A stretch of 64,000 nt of DNA, taken from NCBI RefSeq assembly GCF_003173755.1, contig NZ_CP029553.1:6098703-6162702 (forward strand). Direction: 5' to 3'. Shown here in pieces: positions 37,219 through 45,694 of the stretch. Below the pieces are notes generated by a model. It saw only the letters and a program-made list of their open reading frames with translations, searched no databases and had not been told where the DNA came from. Origin of the DNA: Methylobacterium terrae (GTDB lineage Bacteria > Pseudomonadota > Alphaproteobacteria > Rhizobiales > Beijerinckiaceae). Position 1 is the first letter of the stretch. Each line of letters opens with the position of its first letter. The translations under genes and the position numbers were made by a program.

Positions 37219-37269
37219 AAAAAGCGGAAGGCCCGCAGCGCCGGTCGTTCGACCGGTATTGCGGGCCTT
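37219..37269 (-). terminator. Rho-independent terminator after ctpA
   Basis: On the minus strand a long hairpin (aaggcccgca outer arm, accggtcg inner arm, with two bulges) is followed by CCGCTTTTTC. It lies 50 bases past the ctpA stop and just before the YibQ-type gene start, so that gene likely has a separate promoter. Confidence 0.8.
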
Positions 37270-37318
37270 CGTGGTAAACGCGGCGTTAAGGCGGGCGCAG
37301 GACGCGCCCGGCCACCGG

Positions 37319-38659
37319 TCAGTTCGGCTTCGGCTCCGTGGTCTTGTCCGTGGTCTTGGCGGTGTTGGCCGCGCCCTTCTGCACGCCGTGCAGGAAGTCG
37401 ACCGCGGCGATGAGCTGCTTGTCCTTGGCCGGGTCCGGCGGGACGTAGGCCGACGAGCCGCCGCGCTCCTCGGTGTCCTTCTGCTTGAGGTGGCCCTTCA
37501 GGCCGGCTTCGCCCTTGGTCTCGTCCTTGCCCTTCAGCTCGTCGGGCACGTCCTGCAGCACCTCCTGGTCGGGCTCGATGCCCTTGGCCTGGATCGAGCG
37601 GCCGGACGGGGTGTAGTAGCGCGCGGTGGTGAGCCGCAGGGCGCCGTTGCCGCCGAGCGGGATGATCGACTGCACCGAGCCCTTGCCGAACGAGCGGGTG
37701 CCGATGACGGTCGCGCGCTTGTGGTCCTGGAGGGCACCGGCGACGATCTCCGAGGCCGAGGCCGAGCCGCCGTTGACCAGCACGACGATCGGCTTGCCCT
37801 TGGTCAGGTCGCCGGACTTGGCCGAGAAGCGCTGGGTCTCGTCCGGGTTGCGGCCGCGGGTCGAGACGATCTCGCCGCGGTCGAGGAAGGCGTCGGAGAC
37901 CATCACCGCCTGGTCGAGCAGGCCGCCCGGGTTGTTGCGCAGGTCGATGACGAAGCCCTTGAGCTTGTCGCCCGGCATCTCGGTCGACATCTTGTCGATC
38001 GCCGCCTTCAGGCCGTCATAGGTCTGCTCGTTGAACTGGGTCAGGCGGATGTAGCCGATGTCGCCGCCCTCGGTGCGCGAGCGCACCGGCTTGATCCGGA
38101 TCAGGTCGCGGTTGAGCGTGACCTCGAGCGGCTCCTTGGCCTCCTTGCGGGAGATCTTGAGCTTCACCGGCGAGTTGACCGGGCCGCGCATCTTGTCGAC
38201 GGCCTGGTTGAGGGTCAGGCCCTGGACCTGGTCGCCGTCGATCTGGGTGATGATGTCGTTGGCGAGCAGGCCCGCGCGGGCGGCCGGGGTGTCGTCGATC
38301 GGGGTGACGACCTTGATCAGGCCGTCCTCCATCGTGACCTCGATGCCGAGGCCCCCGAACTCGCCCTTGGTCTGGACCTGCATGTCACGGAAGCTCTTGG
38401 CGTCCATGTAGCTCGAATGCGGGTCGAGCGAGGTCAGCATGCCGTTGACGGCCGCCTCGATCAGCTTGGCCTCGTCGGGCTTCTCGACGTAGTCGGTGCG
38501 GATCTTCTCGAACACGTCGCCGAACAGGCTGAGCTGGCGATAGGTCTCGGCCGAGGCGGCGACGGCGCTCGTGCTCGAGAGCAGGTGGGTCTGGGTCGCC
38601 ACCGTGGCCGTCCCGGCGCCCAGGATGGCTCCGAACAGGACGAGGGAAACTTTGCGCAT
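37319..38659 (-). CDS. ctpA: Carboxy-terminal processing protease (S41)
   Basis: From the ATG overlapping the envC stop (TAATG) the protein has 446 residues. A signal peptide (KVSLVLFGAILGAGTATVA) is followed by the N-terminal region FEKIRTDYVEKP, a PDZ domain (about 85-165, FGGLGIEVTMEDGLIKVV) and the S41 core with the Ser/Lys dyad: Ser in VNGGSASASEIVAGALQDH and Lys in GTRSFGKGSVQ. Periplasmic CtpA processes or degrades envelope proteins, including cell-wall hydrolases. Its coupling to the EnvC-like gene fits that. A low-complexity charged tail ends the protein. Confidence 0.94.
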   Translation of the reverse strand: MRKVSLVLFGAILGAGTATVATQTHLLSSTSAVAASAETYRQLSLFGDVFEKIRTDYVEKPDEAKLIEAAVNGMLTSLDPHSSYMDAKSFRDMQVQTKGEFGGLGIEVTMEDGLIKVVTPIDDTPAARAGLLANDIITQIDGDQVQGLTLNQAVDKMRGPVNSPVKLKISRKEAKEPLEVTLNRDLIRIKPVRSRTEGGDIGYIRLTQFNEQTYDGLKAAIDKMSTEMPGDKLKGFVIDLRNNPGGLLDQAVMVSDAFLDRGEIVSTRGRNPDETQRFSAKSGDLTKGKPIVVLVNGGSASASEIVAGALQDHKRATVIGTRSFGKGSVQSIIPLGGNGALRLTTARYYTPSGRSIQAKGIEPDQEVLQDVPDELKGKDETKGEAGLKGHLKQKDTEERGGSSAYVPPDPAKDKQLIAAVDFLHGVQKGAANTAKTTDKTTEPKPN

Positions 38660-39981
38660 TATCCGCGAACCTTCTCGCTTGACCCTTTGGCCCACCAAGG
38701 ATCCGGGTCGATGGAGCCACCGTCTTTCTTGAACTCGACGTACAGGACGGGATCGTTCCGCCCACCGGCTCCTGCCGAAGGTGCGGAGCCCGTGTCTCCC
38801 ATCACGGCGACCGGCTCCCCCGCGAGCACGAACTGACCCACCTCGACGTTGATCTGGTCCATGCCCGCCAGGAGCAGATAGTAGCCGTCGCCCGCGTTGA
38901 TGATCAAGAGACGACCGTAGGAGCGGAACGCCCCCGCATAGGCCACCCAGCCGTCCGCCGGAGAGGAGACGACGCCCCGCGGGCGCGTCATGAGCGATAT
39001 GCCGCGGCTGGTGCCCCCTGCCCCGTCGGCGCTGCCGAAGGTCCGCACCACCTCGCCGCTCACCGGTCGCGGCAGCAGGCCGCGTCCTTGCGCGAAGGGC
39101 ACCTTGGGGGCGAGCCGGGCCGGATCGCGCAGCGCCGCCGCCGCGAAGCGCTCGCGGGTCTCGCGGCTCTCGGCCTCCGCCGCCTCCTTCGCCGCGCCGG
39201 CGGCGCGGCGGGCGTTGGTGAGGTCGCCGTCGAGACGGTCGACCAGGTCCTTGAGGGTACGGGCCTGGCCGGCGAGCCCGGTCGCGCGGTCGCGCTCGGC
39301 GGTGAGCCCGCTCTCGGCCTCGCCGAGGCGGGCCTGGCGCGCCGCGATGAGGGCGGTCAGGCGCTGGCGCTCGGCGGCCCAGCCCTTGATGTCGCCGCGC
39401 AGGGTCTCCTGGTCGGCGGCGATCAGGCCGCGCAGGCGCACGAGTTCGGCGAGGTCGCCGGCCAGGGTCTCGGCCTCGCCCTGGAGTTCCGGCACCACGG
39501 CGCCGAGCAGCATCGAGGTGCGGATCGCCGCCAGCACGTCCTCGGGCCGCACCAGCACCGCCGGCGGCGGGCGCCGTCCCATGCGCTGGAGGGCGGCCAG
39601 GACCTCGGCGATGACGCCGCGGCGGCCCTCGAGCGAGCGGCGCAGCGCCATCTCGCTACCCGCCATGGTCTGGAGCCGCGCCTCGAGCTCGGAGATCCGG
39701 CCTTCCGCCTCCTGCGCCTTGCGGGCGGCGTCGATCAGGGCCTGGTTGAGCCTCGCGCCGTCGCCCTTGATCTCGGCGACCTCGCGCTCGAGCCTGGCGC
39801 GGGTCTCGCCGCTCGCGGCCAGGGCGCTCTCGATCGCCCGCAGGCTCTCGGCCTTGCGGTCCTTCTCGGATTGCGCCTTCGCCACGGCGTCGACCGCCGG
39901 GTCGGGCACCGGCTGGGCGCCCGCGGAGACCGCGCAGGCGAGGGACGCCGTCAGCAGGGCGGGGAGAAGCGCTCGGGTCAC
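38659..39981 (-). CDS. envC: Murein hydrolase activator EnvC family protein
   Basis: The 440-residue exported protein (signal MTRALLPALLTASLACAVSA) has a long coiled coil, residues about 30-290, and a C-terminal LytM-like domain (GEVVRTFGSADGAGGTSRGI onward). The zinc ligands of active M23 peptidases are missing: the HxxxD position reads SRGISLMT and the HxH position reads YYLLL. That degeneracy is typical of EnvC, which activates amidases rather than cutting peptidoglycan. The GTG start overlaps the rlmH stop by four bases (GTGA) and its stop overlaps the ctpA start. Confidence 0.9.
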   Translation of the reverse strand: MTRALLPALLTASLACAVSAGAQPVPDPAVDAVAKAQSEKDRKAESLRAIESALAASGETRARLEREVAEIKGDGARLNQALIDAARKAQEAEGRISELEARLQTMAGSEMALRRSLEGRRGVIAEVLAALQRMGRRPPPAVLVRPEDVLAAIRTSMLLGAVVPELQGEAETLAGDLAELVRLRGLIAADQETLRGDIKGWAAERQRLTALIAARQARLGEAESGLTAERDRATGLAGQARTLKDLVDRLDGDLTNARRAAGAAKEAAEAESRETRERFAAAALRDPARLAPKVPFAQGRGLLPRPVSGEVVRTFGSADGAGGTSRGISLMTRPRGVVSSPADGWVAYAGAFRSYGRLLIINAGDGYYLLLAGMDQINVEVGQFVLAGEPVAVMGDTGSAPSAGAGGRNDPVLYVEFKKDGGSIDPDPWWAKGSSEKVRG

Positions 39982-40466
39982 GGGGCGCCGCGGTGATAGG
40001 GGTGGCCGGAGAGGATCGTCATGGCCCGGTAGAGCTGCTCGAGGGCCAGGACACGGACGAGCCCGTGCGGCAGTGTGGCGGCGCCGAAGGCGAAAACGAG
40101 GTCGGCCCTGGCCCTGACACTAGGGTCGAGCCCGTCGGCGCCGCCAATCACGATGGCGAGACCGGGCCGGCTGCCGTCGCGCCAGGCGCCGACCTGGGCG
40201 GCGAAATCCAGGCTGGTGACGGTACGCCCGCCCTCGTCGAGGACGACCGCCGCGGCGCCGGCGGGGATGGAAGCCAGGATCGCGGCCGCCTCCTCGGCGC
40301 AGCGGTCCAGCGCGCGCCGGGCCCGGCTCTCCGGGATCTCGGTCAGCTGCACGGCGGAGAAGCCGAGGCCGCGGCCGAGCGCGTCGGCGCGTCCGCGATA
40401 GTCCTCGGCGAGGTCGCGCTCGGGGCCGCGCTTGAGGCGACCCACCGCGACGAGGGCGAGCCGCAT
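39978..40466 (-). CDS. rlmH: 23S rRNA (pseudouridine-1915-N3)-methyltransferase
   Basis: The 162-residue SPOUT methyltransferase has the knotted SAM-binding segments LAIVIGGADGLDPSVRARAD and LPHGLVRVLALEQLYRAMTI, and the conserved ending HPYHRG. RlmH methylates pseudouridine 1915 of 23S rRNA in the finished 70S ribosome. The rsfS-rlmH order is widely conserved; here rsfS lies 27 bases upstream and envC overlaps downstream. Confidence 0.95.
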   Translation of the reverse strand: MRLALVAVGRLKRGPERDLAEDYRGRADALGRGLGFSAVQLTEIPESRARRALDRCAEEAAAILASIPAGAAAVVLDEGGRTVTSLDFAAQVGAWRDGSRPGLAIVIGGADGLDPSVRARADLVFAFGAATLPHGLVRVLALEQLYRAMTILSGHPYHRGAP

Positions 40467-40493
40467 GGCGGCGTGTCCGTTCCTGGCGTCGCC

Positions 40494-40826
40494 TCAGCCG
40501 GCGAGACGGTCGGCCGGCCGGTCGGCACCCCAGATCTTCTCGAGATTGTAGAAGTGGCGCACCTCGGGCCGGAAGACGTGGACCAGGAGGTCGCCGGCAT
40601 CGATCAGCACCCAGTCGCAGGCCGGCAGGCCCTCGACCCGGGGATTGCCGAAGCCGCGGGTCTTGAACTCCTGGATCACCTTGTCGGCGATCGAGCCGAC
40701 GTGGCGCTGGGAGCGGCCGGAGGTGATGATCATGGCGTCGGCGAGCGAGGTCCGGCCGACGAGGTCGATCTCGACGGTGTCCTCGGCCTTCATGTCCTCG
40801 AGACAGGCGAGGGCAACCGACCTCAT
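40494..40826 (-). CDS. rsfS: Ribosomal silencing factor RsfS
   Basis: From the ATG at 40826 the protein has 110 residues; the frame is open upstream and non-ATG starts giving a longer N-terminus cannot be excluded. The family core is clear: AEDTVEIDLVGRTSLADAMI, ITSGRSQRHVGSIADKVIQE, DWVLIDAGDLLVHVF and RHFYNLEKIWG. RsfS binds L14 on the 50S subunit and blocks joining with 30S in starvation. It lies between nadD and rlmH, a common order. Confidence 0.93.
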   Translation of the reverse strand: MRSVALACLEDMKAEDTVEIDLVGRTSLADAMIITSGRSQRHVGSIADKVIQEFKTRGFGNPRVEGLPACDWVLIDAGDLLVHVFRPEVRHFYNLEKIWGADRPADRLAG

Positions 40827-41085
40827 GTCCGCGGCCTCGAGCGCGTCCGTCCGGGATTCCTGACGGGTTTCCTGCGCCTCGGGCTGCACGGGAAGCTCGT
40901 TGTCGTGAGCTTCGTGAGAGATTGCGTCGTTCAGTGCCGACCCCTGTCGATGAGGCACCTGCCGGCGCCACGAGACGATGATGACCCGCGGCGCGCGACG
41001 GCGCCGATGCTGTTGAGAGATGACAGTGGCGCGCCGATGCCGGTTTTTCAAGCTCGGGCGCGCGGGAATCCCGGTCGATCGCCGG

Positions 41086-41688
41086 TCAGCGCGGGGTTTT
41101 GCCGGCCCGCAGCGCCGTCGAGGACAGGCTGTTGCGCGGCCCGTGCAGGAAGACCCAGGCCGGCGGCTCCCTCTCGGCCAGGGTCGGGGCGGCACGCTCG
41201 TCGATGCGCGCGCCCGAGAGCGCCCGTGCGGCGGGCGAGGCCATCGCCTTGAGGGTGTAGCCCGGCCGGTCGATCACCGCGAAGGGCATCCGGGCGGCGA
41301 TCTCGCGCCAGCCGCGCCAGCGGTGGAAGCTCGCCAGGCTGTCGGCCCCCATGATCCAGACGAAGCGGACCTCCGGGTGCCGGTCCGTCAGCCAGCGCAG
41401 GGTCTCGACGGTGTAGCGGACGCCCAGGACGGCTTCGAAGTCGGTGACGGCGATCCGGGGATCGGCGGCGACCGCCCGGGCTCCCGCCGCCCGGGCCGCG
41501 GGGCCGGGCAGCCCGCTGCGGTCCTTCAGCGGGTTGCCGGGGCTCACCAGCCACCACACCCGGTCGAGGGCGAGGCGCCGCAGGGCCAGCCGGCTGACGT
41601 GCCGGTGGCCGGCATGGGCCGGGTTGAACGAGCCGCCGTAGAGGCCGACCCGCAGGCCCGGCGCGAGGGGCGGCAGGCGCGGGATCAC
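41086..41688 (-). CDS. nadD: Nicotinate-nucleotide adenylyltransferase
   Basis: The 200-residue protein starts at GTG and shows the nucleotidyl-transfer motif GLYGGSFNPAHAGHRHVS and the C-terminal SSTALR, as expected. It adenylates nicotinate mononucleotide to deamido-NAD. FVWIMGADSLASFHRW is a conserved substrate-binding block. proA lies 38 bases upstream on the same strand, and rsfS about 260 bases downstream, matching the common proA-nadD-rsfS-rlmH order. Confidence 0.94.
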   Translation of the reverse strand: MIPRLPPLAPGLRVGLYGGSFNPAHAGHRHVSRLALRRLALDRVWWLVSPGNPLKDRSGLPGPAARAAGARAVAADPRIAVTDFEAVLGVRYTVETLRWLTDRHPEVRFVWIMGADSLASFHRWRGWREIAARMPFAVIDRPGYTLKAMASPAARALSGARIDERAAPTLAEREPPAWVFLHGPRNSLSSTALRAGKTPR

Positions 41689-41726
41689 GGGTGCATCCGA
41701 AACCTGCCGTCCCCTCGCTCAGACGG

Positions 41727-43016
41727 TCACGGGCGAATCTGCCCCGTGCCGCGGACCCGGTACTTGAAGGTGGTGAGCTGCTCGACCCCGACCGGCCCGC
41801 GGGCGTGCATCCGCCCGGTGGCGATGCCGATCTCGGCGCCGAAGCCGAACTCGCCGCCGTCGGCGAACTGGGTCGAGGCGTTGTGGATCACGATCGCCGA
41901 ATCGACCTCGGCCATGAACCGCTCGGCCGCCGCCCGGTCCTCGGTCAGGATCGACTCGGTGTGGTGCGAGCCGTAGGTCTCGATGTGGTCGACCGCGGCC
42001 TCCAACCCGTCGACCACCCGCACGGAGATGATCGCGTCGAGGTACTCGGTGCGCCAATCCTCCTCGGTCGCCGGGCTCACCCGCGGGTCCACCGCCTGGG
42101 TCGCCGCATCGCCGCGCACGGCGCAGCCGGCCTCCAGGAGGTCGGTCACCAGGGGGCCGAGGTGGGTGCCCGCGCAAGGGCGGTCGACCAGCAGGGTCTC
42201 GGCGGCCCCGCAGATGCCGGTGCGGCGCATCTTGCTGTTGCGCACGATGCTGCGGGCCATGGCGAGGTCGGCGCCCGCGTGGACGAAGACGTGGCAGATC
42301 CCCTCGAGATGGGCGAAGACCGGCACCCGCGCCTCGTCCTGCACCCGCGCCACCAGGCTCTTGCCGCCGCGGGGCACGATCACGTCGATGGCGCCGTCGA
42401 GGCCGGTGAGCATGGCGCCGACCGCCGCCCGGTCCTTCGTCGGCACGAGCTGGATCGCGTCCGCCGGCAGGCCGTGGCGGGTCAGGCCCTCGACCATCGC
42501 CTGCGCGATGGCGGTGGCGCTGCGGTGGCTCTCCGAGCCGGCGCGCAGGATCGCGGCGTTGCCGGCCTTGAGGCAGAGCGCGCCGGCATCCGCCGTGACG
42601 TTGGGGCGGCTCTCGAAGATCACCCCGACGACGCCCAGAGGCGTCGCCACCCGCTCGATCGTCAGGCCGTTCGGCCGCTCGTAGGTGGCGAGCACCCGCC
42701 CGAGCGGATCGGGCAGGCCGGCGATGCTCTCGAGCGCCTCGGCGATCGCCTCGATCCGGGCCGGGTTCAGGGCCAGGCGGTCGAGGCTGGCGGCGGGCAG
42801 GCCCTTGGCCCGGGCCTCGTCGAGGTCGGCGCCGTTCGCCGCCAGGATCGCCGCGCTCGCGTCGCGCAGCGAGGACGCGGCCTCGCGCAGGGCCGCATCC
42901 TTGGTCGGGCCTGGGACCAGCGCCATCCGACGGGCGGCGGCGCGGGCACGCCGGCCGATCTCGCGCATCAGCGCGTCGACGTCCTCATGACGGGGCTTCA
43001 GGCTCAGCACGGACAC
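41727..43016 (-). CDS. proA: Gamma-glutamyl phosphate reductase
   Basis: From the GTG at 43016 the protein has 429 residues, the usual size; a TTG 11 codons earlier is also possible. Aldehyde-dehydrogenase-fold motifs are present: [35 protein letters not shown], the catalytic cysteine in [12 protein letters not shown], and [20 protein letters not shown]. It reduces gamma-glutamyl phosphate to glutamate semialdehyde in proline synthesis. proB is not in the window. nadD follows on the same strand. Confidence 0.95.
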   Translation of the reverse strand: MSVLSLKPRHEDVDALMREIGRRARAAARRMALVPGPTKDAALREAASSLRDASAAILAANGADLDEARAKGLPAASLDRLALNPARIEAIAEALESIAGLPDPLGRVLATYERPNGLTIERVATPLGVVGVIFESRPNVTADAGALCLKAGNAAILRAGSESHRSATAIAQAMVEGLTRHGLPADAIQLVPTKDRAAVGAMLTGLDGAIDVIVPRGGKSLVARVQDEARVPVFAHLEGICHVFVHAGADLAMARSIVRNSKMRRTGICGAAETLLVDRPCAGTHLGPLVTDLLEAGCAVRGDAATQAVDPRVSPATEEDWRTEYLDAIISVRVVDGLEAAVDHIETYGSHHTESILTEDRAAAERFMAEVDSAIVIHNASTQFADGGEFGFGAEIGIATGRMHARGPVGVEQLTTFKYRVRGTGQIRP

Positions 43017-43356
43017 GGCATCACATCCCGGCCGCGGCAGGCGGCCCAAGGTCTCGGAAGGGAACCGTCATGCCATGGCGGGTGGGCGGGCGACAAGGGC
43101 GGGCGGCGGCGGAGCGAGGCCGCGGCGAAGGCGACGCCAGGAGAGTGCGGCTGTTCACACCCATCGCACGACCCAGAGAAAAAGAGATTTCCTCATGTTA
43201 GATCAAAGATAGTCGGAGCGCGTCATCTCCTGCGGGTTGTGTCCCGTTCGCAACTCTCAGTGTTTTCGCGTGACGACACCCGCGTAGCGCTTGATCGCGC
43301 CCGCTTCCGTTCTATCAGTTTTCGTCTTCGTCCGAAGAGACGATCTGGGGGGCGTC
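43017..43356. other. Intergenic region between proA and lipoprotein gene
   Basis: This 340-base region separates divergent genes and should hold both promoters. For the lipoprotein gene a candidate pair is TTGATC (43291-43296) and TATCAG (43313-43318), 16 bases apart. The stretch around 43170-43215 is AT-richer than the surroundings. No gene or repeat was recognised. Confidence 0.4.
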
Positions 43357-43788
43357 ATGTCTATCAAGACGATCAGCGCGTCCGTCCTCGTGGCGGTCAG
43401 TGTCGGCGCGTGCGGCAGCATCGTGCGCGGCACGACGGAGCAGATATCGTTCGTGTCCGTACCGTCGGGTGCGGCGGTGAGCACGGACAAGAAGTACGCC
43501 TGCCCGGTCACGCCGTGCACGCTCGAGGTCGACCGCTCGGACGAGTTCGTCGCGACCTTCACGAAGCCCGGCTTCCACCCGGAATCGATCCCGGTGCGCA
43601 CGAAGGTCGTCGGCCGGGGGGCGGCGAGCGTCGCCGGCAACGTCCTGGCCGGCGGCGTGATCGGTCTGGGCGTCGATGCCTATACGGGTGCCGCCCTCGA
43701 CCACGAGCCGAACCCGGTGGTCGCCACCATGCGGCCGGCCGGCGGCCCCCGCCGCCGCGGACCGGGCCCGAACGAGCCGGGCATGTGA
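43357..43788 (+). CDS. Small lipoprotein of unknown function
   Basis: The 143-residue protein has a lipoprotein signal (SVLVAVSVGACGS, lipid-modified Cys at 19). The mature part contains RGTTEQISFVSVPSGAAVST, CPVTPCTLEVDRSDEF and TKPGFHPESIPV, a PEGA-like beta-rich unit, then a Gly/Ala hydrophobic stretch and a C-terminal Pro/Arg tail. Similar lipoproteins occur in other Rhizobiales, but no function is known to me. No operon partner; it converges with the TadG-like gene. Confidence 0.75.
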   Translation: MSIKTISASVLVAVSVGACGSIVRGTTEQISFVSVPSGAAVSTDKKYACPVTPCTLEVDRSDEFVATFTKPGFHPESIPVRTKVVGRGAASVAGNVLAGGVIGLGVDAYTGAALDHEPNPVVATMRPAGGPRRRGPGPNEPGM

Positions 43789-43906
43789 TGGACGCGCGGG
43801 AGCGCGGCGCCGCGCCGGACATCCCTCCCCGCGACCCGGCTCGGCTCAGCTTCTCGTCTGTTCAGTGATCGGATATCGACGATCCGAGACGCCTCCACGG
43901 CCCGGT

Positions 43907-43930
43907 CGGTCTCGGGCGAGCCCGAGACCG
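43907..43930. terminator. Stem-loop between convergent lipoprotein and TadG-like genes
   Basis: A perfect 10-bp inverted repeat, cggtctcggg and cccgagaccg, surrounds the loop cgag. There is no T tract on either strand. Its place between two convergent 3' ends makes a shared terminator plausible. Confidence 0.5.
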
Positions 43931-43989
43931 AATCGACGCCTCGGCATCTCGGGCCGTCGGTACCGGTCGCGAGCCCGCGAGGGCGCCGA

Positions 43990-45432
43990 TCACTTCGCCA
44001 GCCCGACGGCGCTGCTCGTCGGCCCGAGGCCGTTGGGCACCGGCACGTCGGTGTCCGAGTAGCGCGTGTTGAGGGTCAGGCGAGGCCGGCGATTGAGATA
44101 GATCTTGTTGGCGACGATGGCCGTGTACTCCGACTGATCCGCCACGACCTGGTTCGCCCGCACCGAGAACGTCCCCCGCGGCAGGTAGATCGTACCGACG
44201 AGGCGACGGGCGCTGTCACTCAGGATGTCGAAGACCCGTCCCGCCGGCGACTGCCGGTCCTCGAACAGCAGCATGCCGGCCATCGGGCCGGTCCGCGGCG
44301 CGGTCAGCTCGACGACCGAGGCAGGAAGGAACAGCATCGGTCGCGAGATCGAGGACAACCCCTTCTGAGGATCTCCGGTGAAGTAAATGCCGACGCCGTC
44401 GCCTTTCAGGGAGCCGATGTTCTCGATGCGGACCTCGGCCTTGCACTGTGGCAGTGTCGTCGCGCCGGTCGGCTGATCACACATCTCGTAGGTCACGAAG
44501 ATCTGCTCCGGCGGGCCCACGACCAGGGAGCCGTCCTTGATCACGTAGATGCCGGGCGCCATCACGACCGTCGCACCGACATCGACCAGGATGCCGCCGC
44601 AATAGGTTCCGGGATAGAGCGTGTGGCTTCCCCGGCGGAGCCGCAGGTTGGTCTCGCGGCATGGCCCGGCATCCGGCGCCGGCCGGTCGGCGAGGGGATC
44701 CTTGATGACCCGGCAGCCGGTCACGGGCAGCGGCTTGAAGCTGCTGGGATGCCCCGTGTAGCCGCCGACCGTGCAGGTCGTCGCCGCCGCGAGGAGGGTG
44801 CCGGAACTACTCACGATCGCCTTGGCATTCGCCGACAGGGCGTAGACCGCGCAGCCACGGGCGTCGATCTCGGAATCTCCGGCGAGCCGCATCGAGCGGT
44901 CGTCGGACGGATCGAGCGCGACGACGCAGAGCCTGGTGGTGCCGACCGCCTCGGCCGTGGCCGACACGCTGTTGTCGGTGAGCTGCGGCGTGACCAGCCG
45001 GCTCATGATCGCGTATTTGCGCTGCGTCAGCATGATGGTGACGGCGGTCGGCCCCCGCCCGGCGACCTGACCGGCAGGCACGAACGGCCCGCCCGGACGC
45101 TCGCGAGCCACCGGCGCGACGGTGACGTGGACCTCCCCGTCGCCGCGCTGCAGCTTCACGTTGCTCTTCACGTAGGCATCCGCGAGGGACTGCATCCGTT
45201 GCGTGTTCGTGCCGGAGACCTGCATGTCGGAGGCCACCGCGAGGGCCGCCGCATCCGCCGCCCGCTGCAGCGTCGCCCGCTGCATCGTCCAGGTCGCGTA
45301 ATCGACGGCGAGGCCGACCGCGCCGAGGAGGACCGGGGCCAGCAGGGCAAAGATGATGACCACGCTACCGGATCGATCGGCCGAAAAGCGTTTGCAGCCG
45401 ATAGATCTTGACCCAATCATCGCTCCCGGCAA
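43990..45432 (-). CDS. TadG-like pilus-assembly/vWA-type membrane protein
   Basis: The 480-residue protein has the TadE/TadG-type N-terminal segment: positively charged residues then one membrane helix (SGSVVIIFALLAPVLLGAVG) followed by DYATWTMQRATLQRAADAAALA, the standard beginning of Flp-pilus TadG proteins. The large C-terminal part is beta-rich and contains several cysteines, suggesting a disulfide-stabilised periplasmic region. No tad, flp or cpa genes lie nearby, so it is an orphan. Start may be four codons downstream (MIGSRS). Expected role is surface adhesion or pilus assembly by likeness. Confidence 0.78.
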   Translation of the reverse strand: MPGAMIGSRSIGCKRFSADRSGSVVIIFALLAPVLLGAVGLAVDYATWTMQRATLQRAADAAALAVASDMQVSGTNTQRMQSLADAYVKSNVKLQRGDGEVHVTVAPVARERPGGPFVPAGQVAGRGPTAVTIMLTQRKYAIMSRLVTPQLTDNSVSATAEAVGTTRLCVVALDPSDDRSMRLAGDSEIDARGCAVYALSANAKAIVSSSGTLLAAATTCTVGGYTGHPSSFKPLPVTGCRVIKDPLADRPAPDAGPCRETNLRLRRGSHTLYPGTYCGGILVDVGATVVMAPGIYVIKDGSLVVGPPEQIFVTYEMCDQPTGATTLPQCKAEVRIENIGSLKGDGVGIYFTGDPQKGLSSISRPMLFLPASVVELTAPRTGPMAGMLLFEDRQSPAGRVFDILSDSARRLVGTIYLPRGTFSVRANQVVADQSEYTAIVANKIYLNRRPRLTLNTRYSDTDVPVPNGLGPTSSAVGLAK

Positions 45433-45631
45433 CTCCCCGCTCGCCCTGCGGAACCATGCCCTTGGCGAGTTAACATGCCGTTGCGGAACGCTACGTGATG
45501 AAATAAATACCCAGTACGAGTTTACGAAGCGGGAGTGATCGAGAAATATAAGATCGTGACTGCTTCTACGGTATTCGCCCTGTTAAATTGCCACCTGGGC
45601 CGGGGCGGTCCAGTCGCTCGTGACCGGAATC

Positions 45632-45658
45632 AAAAAGCCGCCGGCATGGCCGGCGGCT
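45632..45658 (-). terminator. Rho-independent terminator after lepA
   Basis: On the minus strand a 9-bp stem gccgccggc/gccggcggc with loop cat is followed by TTTTTG. It lies 36 bases past the lepA stop codon. Confidence 0.88.
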
Positions 45659-45694
45659 GGTCTCGCTGACGGATGGCCCGATCGGTCCGCCGGA

